Source: Gelidibacter sp038243395
GTDB taxonomy: Bacteria > Bacteroidota > Bacteroidia > Flavobacteriales > Flavobacteriaceae
Length of the DNA: 37,968 nt
NCBI GenBank assembly: GCA_038243395.1
Contig: JBBSRC010000033.1
Coordinates: 1 to 37,968, forward strand
Reading direction: 5' to 3'
A program made the translations under genes and the position numbers. The notes under the pieces are model-generated. The model ran no database searches. It had not been told where the DNA came from and was given only the letters and a program-made list of their open reading frames with translations. Positions 16,528 to 25,449 of the stretch are shown piece by piece (position 1 is the first letter of the stretch; the number at the start of each line of letters is the position of its first letter).

Positions 16528-17460
16528 CTAAGCTTTCGGCAAAAACACTTCAGCCATCATGCAACGTGCACTTCCGCCCCCACAAGTTTCTATAGTTTCC
16601 AAATCGCTATAAAGAATCTCACAATGCATGGAAAACTTTGCAATTTGTAAGCTCGTCAAGCTTTCATGTGCGGCTTCGCTCATCACTAAATAACGTTTTT
16701 CATCCGTTCCTCTTACCTGCAACATATTACCAGCAAAATGATGCATTTGCGCTTCAGTAATAGCAATTATTTCTTTCCCATCTTTTTTAAGATGTTCCAC
16801 GACATTCTTGCGCTCTTTTTTATCATCGATACTATCCAAGCAAATGACTGCAAAAGTTTCTGCAATACACATCATGACATTGGTGTGGTAAACAGGCAAA
16901 CGTTGATCGTCAACTGTTTGATAAGCGGTAAAAATGACCGGAAAATAATCGAAGTCTTCACAGAATTCTATAAATAATTCCTCATCTGCCCTGGCCGATA
17001 ATGCACAGTATGCTTTTCGATTCACACGATCCATCAAAATGCTACCCGTTCCTTCCAAAAAGAAGAGATCTTCTTCTGCACTAGTATAATCCATAATGTC
17101 TTTGATCTCAAAGCCCTCCTCCTCCAAACGCGAAAAAAGGTCTTCACGACGTTCCTTGCGACGATTTTCTGCAAACATAGGATAAAGGGCCAAATCTCCA
17201 TTTTCATGAAAACTCACCCAATTGTTAGGGAAAATCGAATCTGGAGTATCGTTTACGATATCATCATTTTCCACAATAACGTTAACACCAACAGCTCTGA
17301 GTTTTTCAACAAAAGCGTCAAATTCCGCTTGTGCTTTATTATTGATTTCAGAGTTCTTGAGATCCAAATCTTCTTGAAAATAATTATTAACCGCTGTTTG
17401 CTCATTCATCCTAAAATGTACAGGACGAATCATCAAGATTGTATTTGTAGTTTGGTGCAT
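16528..17460 (-). CDS. ctlX: Citrulline/arginine hydrolase-like protein, CtlX family
   Basis: The 310-residue protein belongs to the guanidino-group-modifying enzyme superfamily (arginine deiminase, DDAH, amidinotransferase). It shows RPVHFRMNEQTAVNNYFQ at the start, DSIFPNNWVS (75-84), FLEGTGS (134-140), the catalytic His at H192 in YHTNVMM, and the nucleophile Cys C300 in GGGSARCMMAE. These patterns fit proteins annotated as citrulline utilization hydrolase CtlX. The expected chemistry is attack of Cys on the guanidino or ureido carbon. The true substrate in this organism is not shown by the sequence. No citrulline or arginine catabolic operon adjoins it; a second superfamily member is encoded at 28525-29439. 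Confidence 0.85.
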   Translation of the reverse strand: MHQTTNTILMIRPVHFRMNEQTAVNNYFQEDLDLKNSEINNKAQAEFDAFVEKLRAVGVNVIVENDDIVNDTPDSIFPNNWVSFHENGDLALYPMFAENRRKERREDLFSRLEEEGFEIKDIMDYTSAEEDLFFLEGTGSILMDRVNRKAYCALSARADEELFIEFCEDFDYFPVIFTAYQTVDDQRLPVYHTNVMMCIAETFAVICLDSIDDKKERKNVVEHLKKDGKEIIAITEAQMHHFAGNMLQVRGTDEKRYLVMSEAAHESLTSLQIAKFSMHCEILYSDLETIETCGGGSARCMMAEVFLPKA

Positions 17461-17482
17461 AGTGAAGTCGAATTTATGCCTG

Positions 17483-17490
17483 CAAAATTA
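17483..17490 (-). promoter_or_regulatory. Bacteroidota -7 promoter element for ctlX
   Basis: The minus strand reads TAATTTTG, a full match to TAnnTTTG, 22 bp before the ctlX ATG at 17460. Confidence 0.5.
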
Positions 17491-17646
17491 GTTTAATTTG
17501 AGTAATTTTGAAATACAATGCGTTTTTTTAATTAAAGCAATCATATTCAACATGGTAAGCCACTAATTTTAGGAATTTCCAATTAAATCTGTAAAGTCTT
17601 TAAATTTTTCCAATTACACATTAATTTTAGTCGAAAATAATTTATA

Positions 17647-19380
17647 ATGAAAACTATACTATTCTTCTTTTGTATTAGCCTTTCTATTGCTGCTCAAAAT
17701 AAAAATTCAAGTAAAGAGTTCTTAACTGTTTTTGAAAAAAGCAACGGACTTAAAACCGGTACATATCAAGACGTAATTGCGTATTATCAACTTTTAGCAG
17801 ATGCCTATCCTCAAATTCAGTTAGACAGTATTGGAATGACAGATTCAGGTAAACCTCTACATTTAGCAACTTTTAATCCCGATAGAATATTCGACTTTGA
17901 AACCATAAGAAAAACAAAACAGATTTTGATGATCAACAACGGCATCCATCCCGGAGAACCGGACGGTATTGATGCTACGATGCTTTTGTTCAGAGATCTT
18001 GCGCAAGGAAAAATTAAAATGCCTAAACATACAGTTCTGGTAAGCATCCCTATCTATAATGTTGGTGGCAGCTTGAACAGAAATTCTACCACCCGCACCA
18101 ATCAAGATGGCCCAGAAGAATACGGTTTTAGAGGCAATGCTAGGAATTACGATTTAAATAGGGATTTTATAAAAGCTGACACCAAAAACTCACGGACGTT
18201 TACCCAGATTTATCATAAGGTGCAACCCGCAGTTTTTATTGATAATCATGTAAGCAATGGCGCCGATTATCAATATACTTTGACTCATTTATTCACGCAG
18301 CACAATAAACTGGGAGGCGATTTGGGAAATTATCTCCATACCGAAATGATGCCAAGTTTAGAACAGAAGTTAGCCAATAAAAATTGGGATATCACACCAT
18401 ATGTCAACGTTTTTAATGACGTTCCTGAAGCGGGTTTTAGTCAGTTTTTGGATGGGCCTCGCTATTCAACCGGATACGCTGCTTTGTTCAACAGCTTAGG
18501 CATGATGGTGGAGACGCATATGCTCAAACCTTACAAACCTCGAGTTGAAGGCACTTATGAACTGATGAAAACCATGTTGGATATTATAGAAAGAGATCAT
18601 GAAAAAATCAAAACTTTACGTTCTAATGCGATTAAACAAATCCAATCTTCCAAAACCTATCCTTTGGATTGGACGGTGGACACAACTAAATCTACAACGC
18701 TGACCTTTAAAGGTTTTGAAGGAAAAATGATCTCTAGTACCATCACTGGAGCCAAACGCTTAAAATATGATCGAAGCAAGCCCTTTACAAAAGATGTCAT
18801 TTATAAAAATTATTTCAAACCCACAGTTGAAGTTGCCATACCGAAAGCTTATATCATTCCGCAAGGTTGGTGGAATGTGATTGACTTATTAAAGTTGAAC
18901 CAAGTAGAAATGACCGTATTTGAAAAGGATACAACAATGACAGTTGAAAGCTATAAAATAGACACCTTCCAAACCAGAAACCAAGCTTACGAAGGTCATT
19001 ATCAGCATCACAACACCAAAGTAATTTCGACAACGCAAGAAATCACATTCCGAAAAGGCGATTATTACGTACCTACCAATCAAAATGCATTAAGATATTT
19101 GTTAGAAACCTTGGAACCTCAAGCTCCTGATTCGTTCTTCAACTGGAATTTCTTTGATACAATTTTACAACAAAAAGAAGGTTTTTCGCCATATGCTTGG
19201 GAAGACGTAGCGGAAGAATTATTAAGGAAAAATGAAGAGTTAAAAATAGCTTTTGCAGCGAAAAAGAAAGCGGAACCAGATTTTGCTAATAACTGGTATG
19301 CGCAATTGGATTGGTTGCATAAACGAAGTGCTAGTTATGAATTGGCTCATATGCAGTATCCTATTTATAGAATTAGTTAG
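17647..19380 (+). CDS. M14 family zinc carboxypeptidase, exported
   Basis: The 577-residue protein has a short signal peptide (to about residue 16, IAAQ) and an N-terminal M14 metallocarboxypeptidase domain. Zinc ligands are H101 and E104 in GIHPGEPDG and H201 in FIDNHVSNG. NRDF (171-174) provides the substrate-binding Asn-Arg, and E289 in MVETHML is the probable general base. The C-terminal 250 residues are a further domain common in Bacteroidota versions. It should remove C-terminal residues from peptides in the periplasm or outside the cell. A TAATTTTA element at 17622-17629 could be its -7 box. It stands alone. Confidence 0.88.
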   Translation: MKTILFFFCISLSIAAQNKNSSKEFLTVFEKSNGLKTGTYQDVIAYYQLLADAYPQIQLDSIGMTDSGKPLHLATFNPDRIFDFETIRKTKQILMINNGIHPGEPDGIDATMLLFRDLAQGKIKMPKHTVLVSIPIYNVGGSLNRNSTTRTNQDGPEEYGFRGNARNYDLNRDFIKADTKNSRTFTQIYHKVQPAVFIDNHVSNGADYQYTLTHLFTQHNKLGGDLGNYLHTEMMPSLEQKLANKNWDITPYVNVFNDVPEAGFSQFLDGPRYSTGYAALFNSLGMMVETHMLKPYKPRVEGTYELMKTMLDIIERDHEKIKTLRSNAIKQIQSSKTYPLDWTVDTTKSTTLTFKGFEGKMISSTITGAKRLKYDRSKPFTKDVIYKNYFKPTVEVAIPKAYIIPQGWWNVIDLLKLNQVEMTVFEKDTTMTVESYKIDTFQTRNQAYEGHYQHHNTKVISTTQEITFRKGDYYVPTNQNALRYLLETLEPQAPDSFFNWNFFDTILQQKEGFSPYAWEDVAEELLRKNEELKIAFAAKKKAEPDFANNWYAQLDWLHKRSASYELAHMQYPIYRIS

Positions 19381-19471
19381 CGTCTGACTTTTCAAAAATA
19401 TAGTTGATCTTCGTTTAGTTTCTATATAATTCGAAAAATTTCATATTCTAAAGTTCCAGTAAATTGTTGAA

Positions 19472-20236
19472 ATGATAAATCCGTATCAAATACATCTTGC
19501 CAAATTTTTCGAAACTATTACTGATTTCAAACACACTTCTAGTAGACTTAATAAAATTCTACTAAAAGACGTCGAAAATTATTCTTCACAAGAATCGTTA
19601 TATTTTTCTGGAACTTCTTTAATAATTTGTGATTGGACAGGACCGACTGAAAATGGATGCAAAATAAATTATCAAACAGGTGCTCATAAATCAATATATA
19701 AAGAAATTTACCCTATCGAAATTGAAAGATTACTTTCAAGAGAATTCGGATTTGCCTTTGCTCAATGCTTCGAAGCTTTAGAAACTCTATTAAAAGATAT
19801 CATTTTTATCAAAATCCATTCAGACAAAACATTTAGGGATTCGCTACCAGATGGCTCGAATTATTCAAGACAATCATTAAAAGGCAGATATGATATTTTC
19901 AAATTGATAAAAAAAGCGGGAGGAACTAAGTTTAAAAATTATTCCAGAACAAATAATTATAATTTTAGGTTTACCGAGACCTTTAAAATATTTTCGGAAG
20001 TGCGACATGCAATAACTCATTCAAAAGCAGAGTTAAAAACAGCTAAAATCCCCAATAATGATTATTACAGAATGTTATTTAGAATCTTATTATCTAAAAA
20101 CGAGCTTATTGGAGAAAAAATCCTTCTGACATTTGAATATAAAACACTAGATAAACTTTTAATTTATTTAGCAGAATTTGGATTTCAAATATTTAAAATA
20201 CTGAGCGAAGAAGACAAATATGACTGGAAATTATAA
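19472..20236 (+). CDS. HEPN-like protein of unknown function
   Basis: A 254-residue protein with mostly helical character and no signal peptide or membrane segment. Residues 173-184 read IFSEVRHAITHS, giving R178-H183 in the Rx4H spacing that marks the catalytic site of HEPN RNases. It is preceded by a helix (89-115) typical of a HEPN helical bundle. HEPN proteins are often toxins or defence RNases, but many are non-catalytic and the motif is short. No antitoxin (MNT or other) gene adjoins; the next gene is a convergent Nudix hydrolase. By eye the gene is more AT-rich than its neighbours and uses many AAA/AAT/TTA codons, which may mark acquired DNA. Confidence 0.6.
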   Translation: MINPYQIHLAKFFETITDFKHTSSRLNKILLKDVENYSSQESLYFSGTSLIICDWTGPTENGCKINYQTGAHKSIYKEIYPIEIERLLSREFGFAFAQCFEALETLLKDIIFIKIHSDKTFRDSLPDGSNYSRQSLKGRYDIFKLIKKAGGTKFKNYSRTNNYNFRFTETFKIFSEVRHAITHSKAELKTAKIPNNDYYRMLFRILLSKNELIGEKILLTFEYKTLDKLLIYLAEFGFQIFKILSEEDKYDWKL

Positions 20237-20326
20237 ATAATATTAATTTAAAGAATTATCATAATCCAACGCATCATTAATTTAATTCACATTAGAATAC
20301 TTGCCAAATAAAAGGAATGCAAAACC

Positions 20327-20911
20327 CTACACCAATATCTTAATATTCGCATAAGAATTCTCAATGGCCTCCTTAACCTGTAATGGATTAAGCCATTCAA
20401 CTCTCGTAATGCCTTCCTCTTCTTGTGGCTCCAAAACCCCCTTATAAGTCGAAGTCATTTCAAACCAATAGGTAATTTTCAACTGAAGCCTTCCATTACG
20501 TTTAAAAATATGGTAGGTCGTTTCTAAAGGTTTCACGATTTTCAATCCATTGACCTTGGTTTCTTCCTCCACTTCGCGCAAAGCAGTTTCTTCAATACTT
20601 TCTTCTCCCTCTGTTTTCCCTTTGGGTAAATCCCATTTTTCGTTTCGATAAATAAAAAGTATATCACCTTTGTCATTGAATACTTTACCACCGCCAGCGA
20701 TCACGTTAGGCAATTTCTTAAGAAAGGATTTTAGTAGTTTGTCTTCTTTTTTACCAATAATACGTATGCCTTCTAGGTCGGTAGTATTCAGCTCTTTGAT
20801 TACCTTACCAATATTGACCGTACTCATGAGGTAGTTTTTGAAATGCTTTTCCTTCTTGACTTTTGTGGTCAAAATTATGGGCTTGTCATTAACAAAAATT
20901 CTATGTGTCAT
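20327..20911 (-). CDS. Nudix hydrolase
   Basis: The 194-residue protein has an N-terminal extension of about 65 residues, then a Nudix domain beginning at NVIAGGGKVFNDKGDILFIY. The Nudix box reads GKTEGEESIEETALREVEEE and fits GX5EX7REUXEE, though the Gly near the box end is replaced by Lys (TKV). Nudix enzymes hydrolyse nucleoside diphosphates linked to another moiety with a Mg-bound Glu cluster. WDLPKGK before the box resembles the diadenosine-polyphosphate/MutT-like group, but the substrate is not certain. The gene is divergent from pyrE. Confidence 0.87.
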   Translation of the reverse strand: MTHRIFVNDKPIILTTKVKKEKHFKNYLMSTVNIGKVIKELNTTDLEGIRIIGKKEDKLLKSFLKKLPNVIAGGGKVFNDKGDILFIYRNEKWDLPKGKTEGEESIEETALREVEEETKVNGLKIVKPLETTYHIFKRNGRLQLKITYWFEMTSTYKGVLEPQEEEGITRVEWLNPLQVKEAIENSYANIKILV

Positions 20912-21021
20912 TTCTTGAATGAAAATGTTGAATTGGTAAAAATATAATTTTTTGATTCATAGACTCACTTTAGAAAATTATTTTTCAAGAAGTTTTTGAT
21001 TTCCCAATCTATAAAATTGTT

Positions 21022-21029
21022 TAATTTTG
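21022..21029 (+). promoter_or_regulatory. Bacteroidota -7 promoter element for pyrE
   Basis: TAATTTTG matches TAnnTTTG fully and ends 4 bp before the pyrE ATG. A TTG at 20996-20998 lies 23 bp upstream, at the long end of accepted spacing. The leader must be extremely short. Confidence 0.55.
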
Positions 21030-21033
21030 CATC

Positions 21034-21678
21034 ATGATTCTTAACAAACAAACCGCCAAGAAAACCGCCGAACTGCTATTGCAGATTCACGCGATCAAAC
21101 TACAACCAAACGTACCCTTTACATGGGCTTCCGGTTGGAAATCTCCAATTTACTGTGATAACCGTATTATCCTCTCCTATCCGCCGATTCGAAATTATGT
21201 GCGGGAAATTATGGCGAAGCATATTGAACAACAGTATGGAAAACCTGATGTTATTGCTGGTGTTGCCACTGGCGCCATTGGTATTGGTGTTTTAGTTGCT
21301 GAGTATTTAGGATTGCCTTTTGTATATGTTCGCCCTGAAGCAAAAGGTCATGGACGCCAAAACCAAATTGAAGGTCGTGTTGATAAAGGTCAAAACGTTG
21401 TGGTAGTTGAAGATCTTATTAGCACAGGAAAAAGCAGTCTTAATGCCGTAAAGGCTCTTGAGGATGCTGGCGTAAATGTGAAAGGAATGGTGGCCATTTT
21501 CTCATATGGATTTGATGTGGCCAACGCTAACTTTAAAGAAGCTGATGTTACTTTACAAACTTTAAGTAATTATGATTCTCTTTTGGAACAAGCCTTAGAT
21601 ACTAAATACATAACCACAAAGGAGCAGGAAGTTTTGGCAGCTTGGAATGCCAATCCAAGTGAATGGAATGCCTTTTAA
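21034..21678 (+). CDS. pyrE: Orotate phosphoribosyltransferase
   Basis: PyrE joins orotate to PRPP to give orotidine 5'-monophosphate in UMP synthesis. The 214-residue protein is full length. It has FTWASGWKSPIYCDNR near residues 29-44, GVATGAIGIG for phosphate contacts, VYVRPEAKGHGRQNQIEG with the flexible catalytic loop, and the PRPP-binding VVVVEDLISTGKSS. No other pyrimidine gene adjoins it, although carA lies about 12 kb away. The SRPBCC gene that follows has its own candidate -7 box. Confidence 0.96.
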   Translation: MILNKQTAKKTAELLLQIHAIKLQPNVPFTWASGWKSPIYCDNRIILSYPPIRNYVREIMAKHIEQQYGKPDVIAGVATGAIGIGVLVAEYLGLPFVYVRPEAKGHGRQNQIEGRVDKGQNVVVVEDLISTGKSSLNAVKALEDAGVNVKGMVAIFSYGFDVANANFKEADVTLQTLSNYDSLLEQALDTKYITTKEQEVLAAWNANPSEWNAF

Positions 21679-21771
21679 AATATAAAGGTGGCGTTGTAAA
21701 GTTATTTGCCGTTAAGTCGATGATAACTGAAAACTTAATAACTTAATAATTTAATAAAATTTATCTTCCCG

Positions 21772-21779
21772 TATCTTTA
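21772..21779 (+). promoter_or_regulatory. Candidate -7 promoter element for the SRPBCC gene
   Basis: TATCTTTA matches TAnnTTTG at all positions but the last, 29 bp before the ATG at 21809. Confidence 0.35.
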
Positions 21780-21808
21780 GCGAACGTGGAACCAAACAAC
21801 ATACCATT

Positions 21809-22204
21809 ATGAATTTAGAATCACCAAAAGTAAATCTTCAAAAGAGTCCACAGGAAGTGTTTGATTTCTTATCAGATGTCAAAAACTTTGAACAATTAAT
21901 GCCTGAAAATATAAGCAAATTTGAAGTTTTAGGAGACGACAAGTTTTTATTTGCCTTAAAAGGTATGCCTGAAATCATATTGAAGAAAAAGGAAAGCATC
22001 GCACCAAATAAAATTGTACTTGGCGCAGCTGGAGGAAAATTAGATTTTTCATTAACTGGCGACATTCAAGAAACAGGCGATAATCAAAGTGATGTGAAAT
22101 TGACATTTGCCGGCGATTTCAATCCCATGATGGCCATGATGATTAAAGGACCTATTTCAAAATTTATTGAAACTTTAGTAACCAACATGTCTAAAGCAGT
22201 TTAG
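21809..22204 (+). CDS. SRPBCC family protein
   Basis: The 131-residue protein has the START/Bet v1-like SRPBCC pattern: VNLQKSPQEVFDFLSDVKNFEQLMP at the start (small amphipathic helices after the first strand), alternating beta segments in the middle, and a C-terminal helix (MIKGPISKFIETLVTNM). Such proteins bind hydrophobic ligands or lipids. No catalytic residue is evident. Orthologues of about this length sit beside pyrE in many Flavobacteriia as I recall. Its TAG stop overlaps the TAA stop of the convergent birA in the tetranucleotide TTAG (22201-22204). Confidence 0.85.
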   Translation: MNLESPKVNLQKSPQEVFDFLSDVKNFEQLMPENISKFEVLGDDKFLFALKGMPEIILKKKESIAPNKIVLGAAGGKLDFSLTGDIQETGDNQSDVKLTFAGDFNPMMAMMIKGPISKFIETLVTNMSKAV

Positions 22205-22938
22205 TACATCAGGACAACTTCTTTAAAGTCAAAACTTTTAATGATGTTGTTCTCAACCTTTATTAAAATGTTTCCGAATTCGGAAATTCCAACAATATAA
22301 CCCAAAAATAAAGCGCCTTCAGCATTTCTAAATGTTGAAGGTTTGTCTTTTCTGAACAAAAGTGATTCATAACGTGACTTCAGATCTTTAAATTGACTAT
22401 TTTTTAAATAATTAAAATGGATATCAATCTGTTTTAATACTTTATCTAAAACCTCGTCCAAATCAAACACTTGTCCCGAAAGTAAAAGTAATGAGGAGGC
22501 CGATGGTAAATCCTCGAAAGCTGTTTGATTGACATTTAGTCCAATTCCAATCACAGAACCAGAAATGACATTCATCTTAATGACATTTTCGATTAAGATT
22601 CCAGCGATCTTTTTATTGTCTGACAATATGTCGTTGGGCCACTTTACACTTACTCGCTGCATTCCCAAGTTGTTCAAAGCTTCATAAACGGCTAAGGACA
22701 CTGCCATACTTATATAAAAGTGCTGTGCAATATTGACAAATGAAACGTCCTTAAACACACTAAAGGTTAGGTTCTTGGCCTGTTGAGAATTCCAAACTGT
22801 GCCCATTTGACCCCTTCCGTGAGTTTGAAATTTGGCTACTACGGCCAACCCATCTTCTGCACTACCGGCAACGCTCATTTGCTTTAAGTAAGTATTTGTA
22901 GAGTCAATGGCATCAAGTTTGATAATACGCATGGGCAA
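22201..22938 (-). CDS. birA: Biotin-[acetyl-CoA-carboxylase] ligase, without HTH domain
   Basis: BirA activates biotin with ATP and attaches it to biotin carboxyl carrier protein. The 245-residue protein has LDAIDSTNTYLKQM near the start, the biotin-binding loop GRGQMGTVWNS, SVKWPNDILSDNKKIAGILIE and the GIGLNVNQ segment. It lacks the N-terminal helix-turn-helix of the E. coli repressor form, so it should be a catalytic ligase only. It converges on the SRPBCC gene with a 4-bp overlap of stops and is divergent from rsfS. Confidence 0.94.
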   Translation of the reverse strand: MPMRIIKLDAIDSTNTYLKQMSVAGSAEDGLAVVAKFQTHGRGQMGTVWNSQQAKNLTFSVFKDVSFVNIAQHFYISMAVSLAVYEALNNLGMQRVSVKWPNDILSDNKKIAGILIENVIKMNVISGSVIGIGLNVNQTAFEDLPSASSLLLLSGQVFDLDEVLDKVLKQIDIHFNYLKNSQFKDLKSRYESLLFRKDKPSTFRNAEGALFLGYIVGISEFGNILIKVENNIIKSFDFKEVVLMY

Positions 22939-22999
22939 GGTTTAAATAAATTATAAATTTCTTATGAAATATAAAGTCTCAAAAGATTAAATAAAACAA

Positions 23000-23007
23000 T
23001 AACTTTG
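23000..23007 (+). promoter_or_regulatory. Bacteroidota -7 promoter element for rsfS-ftsH
   Basis: TAACTTTG is a full match to TAnnTTTG, 20 bp before the rsfS ATG at 23028. No clear TTG at the expected distance. It probably drives rsfS and ftsH, which are 10 bp apart. Confidence 0.55.
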
Positions 23008-23027
23008 CACAAATTTAATTTAAATTA

Positions 23028-23399
23028 ATGGCGAAAGAAAATATTAGCTCAGACGCACTGATTTCCACTATTCTAGAAGGTATTGAAGACGTCAAAGGGA
23101 AGGAAATAAAAATTCTCGACTTACGGGATATCGAAAATACGGTTTGTGATTATTTCATTATCTGCGAAGGAAACTCAAACACACAAGTGAATGCCATTGT
23201 TAATGCTGTTCAAAAGAAAGTGAGCAAAACTCTTAAAGACCATCCTTGGCACGTTGAAGGCAGCGAAAATGCCGAATGGGTTTTAATGGATTATGTCAAT
23301 GTAGTAGTACATGTATTCCAAAAGCATATTAGACAATATTATGATATTGAAGGACTTTGGGGCGACGCAAAAACAACCGTTATAGAAACTAGTTACTAA
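23028..23399 (+). CDS. rsfS: Ribosome silencing factor RsfS
   Basis: RsfS binds ribosomal protein L14 and blocks subunit joining when nutrients are short. The 123-residue protein has the typical pattern VKGKEIKILDLRDIENTV, CDYFIICEGNSNTQVNAI, then WHVEGSENAEWVLMDYVNVV and HVFQKHIRQYYDIEGLW. Length is normal. It lies 10 bp upstream of ftsH, an arrangement I associate with Bacteroidota, so the two are probably cotranscribed. Confidence 0.96.
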   Translation: MAKENISSDALISTILEGIEDVKGKEIKILDLRDIENTVCDYFIICEGNSNTQVNAIVNAVQKKVSKTLKDHPWHVEGSENAEWVLMDYVNVVVHVFQKHIRQYYDIEGLWGDAKTTVIETSY

Positions 23400-23409
23400 A
23401 AGAGAATTA

Positions 23410-25428
23410 ATGTCAAAAGAAAATAAAAACTTAAACAAAAAACCAAAATTAAGTCCCTACTGGATTTACGGAATGGTAATCGCTGCTTTTTTAGCAGTTC
23501 AGATATTTTCAGGTGGTTTTGGTGGACAGGATACTAAAAAAACAGAACCTACTAAATTTTTTGAGTATTTAAGCAATGGTGATGTCGCGAAAGTTGAGAT
23601 CGTCAATAATAGAGAAGCCAAAGTTTATTTGACCGATGAAGCTTTAACGAAAGAAACTCATAAAGGAACCAAACCCAATAGCATTTTGCCTACTGTAACG
23701 CCAGGTCCAAATTACAAGTTTGAGTTTGGAGACTTGGCACTCTTTCAGGAGCGAATAAACGATGTCATTAAAGAAAACAACCTCACTAATACCCAAGTTA
23801 CTTTTGAAACAGAGCACAACGTTTGGGGCGATTTTCTATTAGGCCTCTTACCTTTTGTATTGATCATTGGAGTTTGGATTTTTATCATGAGACGTATGTC
23901 TGGTGGTGCTGGTGGTGGTGCAGGCGGACAGATTTTCAATATTGGAAAATCCAAAGCAAAATTATTTGATGAAAATACCGATGTCAAAACTTCCTTTAAA
24001 GATGTCGCAGGTTTGGAAGGTGCTAAAGAAGAAGTGCAAGAAATCGTGGACTTCCTTAAAACACCGGAAAAATATACGTCATTAGGTGGTAAAATTCCAA
24101 AAGGAGCACTTCTTGTAGGTCCTCCAGGAACCGGTAAAACCTTATTGGCAAAAGCTGTAGCTGGAGAAGCAAAAGTTCCTTTCTTCTCTTTATCAGGTTC
24201 AGATTTCGTAGAAATGTTTGTTGGTGTTGGAGCTTCAAGAGTTCGAGACCTGTTTAAACAAGCTAAAGAAAAATCGCCTTCTATTATTTTTATTGATGAG
24301 ATTGATGCCATTGGTCGCGCCAGAGGTAAGAACGCCATGTCAGGATCTAATGATGAGCGTGAAAATACCTTGAATCAATTATTGACTGAAATGGATGGTT
24401 TTGGCACCAATACTAACGTCATTGTTCTGGCTGCCACCAACAGAGCCGATATTTTAGATAAGGCCTTAATGCGGGCCGGTCGTTTTGATAGACAGATTTT
24501 TGTCGATCTACCGGACATCGTTGAGCGTAAAGAGATTTTTGAGGTGCATTTAAGACCGATCAAGAAAGGTGATGATTTAGATATTGATTTTCTTGCAAGA
24601 CAAACTCCAGGATTTTCTGGAGCGGATATCGCCAACGTATGTAACGAAGCGGCGCTGATCGCTGCTAGAAAAGGTAACAAATCTGTAAACAAACAAGATT
24701 TCTTGGATGCTGTGGATAGAATTATTGGCGGCCTTGAAAAGAAAAATAAGATTATTACTCCAGACGAAAAACGTGCCGTTGCTTTTCACGAAGCTGGCCA
24801 CGCCACCATAAGCTGGATGTTGGAACACGCTGCGCCTTTAGTTAAGGTTACAATCGTTCCTAGAGGACGCTCCTTGGGTGCTGCTTGGTATTTGCCAGAA
24901 GAACGTCTTATTGTTAGAACAGAGCAGATGCTTGATGAAATGTGCGCGGCTCTTGGTGGTCGTGCGGCCGAAAAAGTAATTTTCGACAAGATTTCTACGG
25001 GTGCTTTAAGTGATTTGGAAAAAGTTACAAAGCAAGCGCGTGCCATGGTTACTGTTTATGGGTTGAGTGATAAAGTTGGAAACTTAACCTATTATGATTC
25101 TTCAGGGCAATCTGAATATGGATTTTCAAAACCGTACAGTGAAAAAACTGCAGAGTTAATTGACGAAGAAATTTCTGTGATCATTGAAGAGCAATATGCT
25201 CGCGCTATCAAAATACTTGAAGCGAATAAAGATAAACTGACAGAACTCGCAGAAGAATTACTTGAAAAAGAAGTTATATTTAAAGATAATTTAGAGCGTA
25301 TTTTTGGCAAGCGTCTTTATGATAAAGACATTTTGGAAGCAGCGAAAGATCAAGCACAACCAATTCCTGAAATTGAGGAGATTGATGTGCCGGGTGAAGG
25401 CATCGTAAAAGATGAGCCTTTAATTTAA
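23410..25428 (+). CDS. ftsH: ATP-dependent zinc metalloprotease FtsH
   Basis: FtsH is a membrane-bound AAA+ protease that degrades unassembled membrane proteins and selected regulators. The 672-residue protein has two N-terminal transmembrane helices (about 16-32 and 142-160) around a periplasmic domain. The AAA domain has Walker A GPPGTGKT (about 237-244), Walker B SIIFIDEIDAIG and the second region of homology NRADILDKALMRAGRFDR. The peptidase domain has the zinc motif HEAGH at 460-464. It is full length, with an acidic tail. A strong terminator follows at 25450-25488. Confidence 0.97.
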   Translation: MSKENKNLNKKPKLSPYWIYGMVIAAFLAVQIFSGGFGGQDTKKTEPTKFFEYLSNGDVAKVEIVNNREAKVYLTDEALTKETHKGTKPNSILPTVTPGPNYKFEFGDLALFQERINDVIKENNLTNTQVTFETEHNVWGDFLLGLLPFVLIIGVWIFIMRRMSGGAGGGAGGQIFNIGKSKAKLFDENTDVKTSFKDVAGLEGAKEEVQEIVDFLKTPEKYTSLGGKIPKGALLVGPPGTGKTLLAKAVAGEAKVPFFSLSGSDFVEMFVGVGASRVRDLFKQAKEKSPSIIFIDEIDAIGRARGKNAMSGSNDERENTLNQLLTEMDGFGTNTNVIVLAATNRADILDKALMRAGRFDRQIFVDLPDIVERKEIFEVHLRPIKKGDDLDIDFLARQTPGFSGADIANVCNEAALIAARKGNKSVNKQDFLDAVDRIIGGLEKKNKIITPDEKRAVAFHEAGHATISWMLEHAAPLVKVTIVPRGRSLGAAWYLPEERLIVRTEQMLDEMCAALGGRAAEKVIFDKISTGALSDLEKVTKQARAMVTVYGLSDKVGNLTYYDSSGQSEYGFSKPYSEKTAELIDEEISVIIEEQYARAIKILEANKDKLTELAEELLEKEVIFKDNLERIFGKRLYDKDILEAAKDQAQPIPEIEEIDVPGEGIVKDEPLI

Positions 25429-25449
25429 ATAAACATTTCAAATTCATAT

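Noticed and set aside
16328..16650. Reading frames on both strands encoding octapeptide repeats (such as VTEPGRSM or LRPGSVTI)
   Set aside because: They exist only because the 24-bp unit lacks stops in several frames. They lie between two real convergent genes, lack recognisable domains, and one overlaps ctlX.
5325..21791. GCGAACGTGGAA occurring near 5325 and near 21780
   Set aside because: A 12-base match occurring twice is expected by chance in a 38-kb window; the flanks do not match.
23745..25310. Long minus-strand reading frames inside ftsH
   Set aside because: They are antisense shadows of a full-length, well-conserved gene and carry no recognisable protein pattern.
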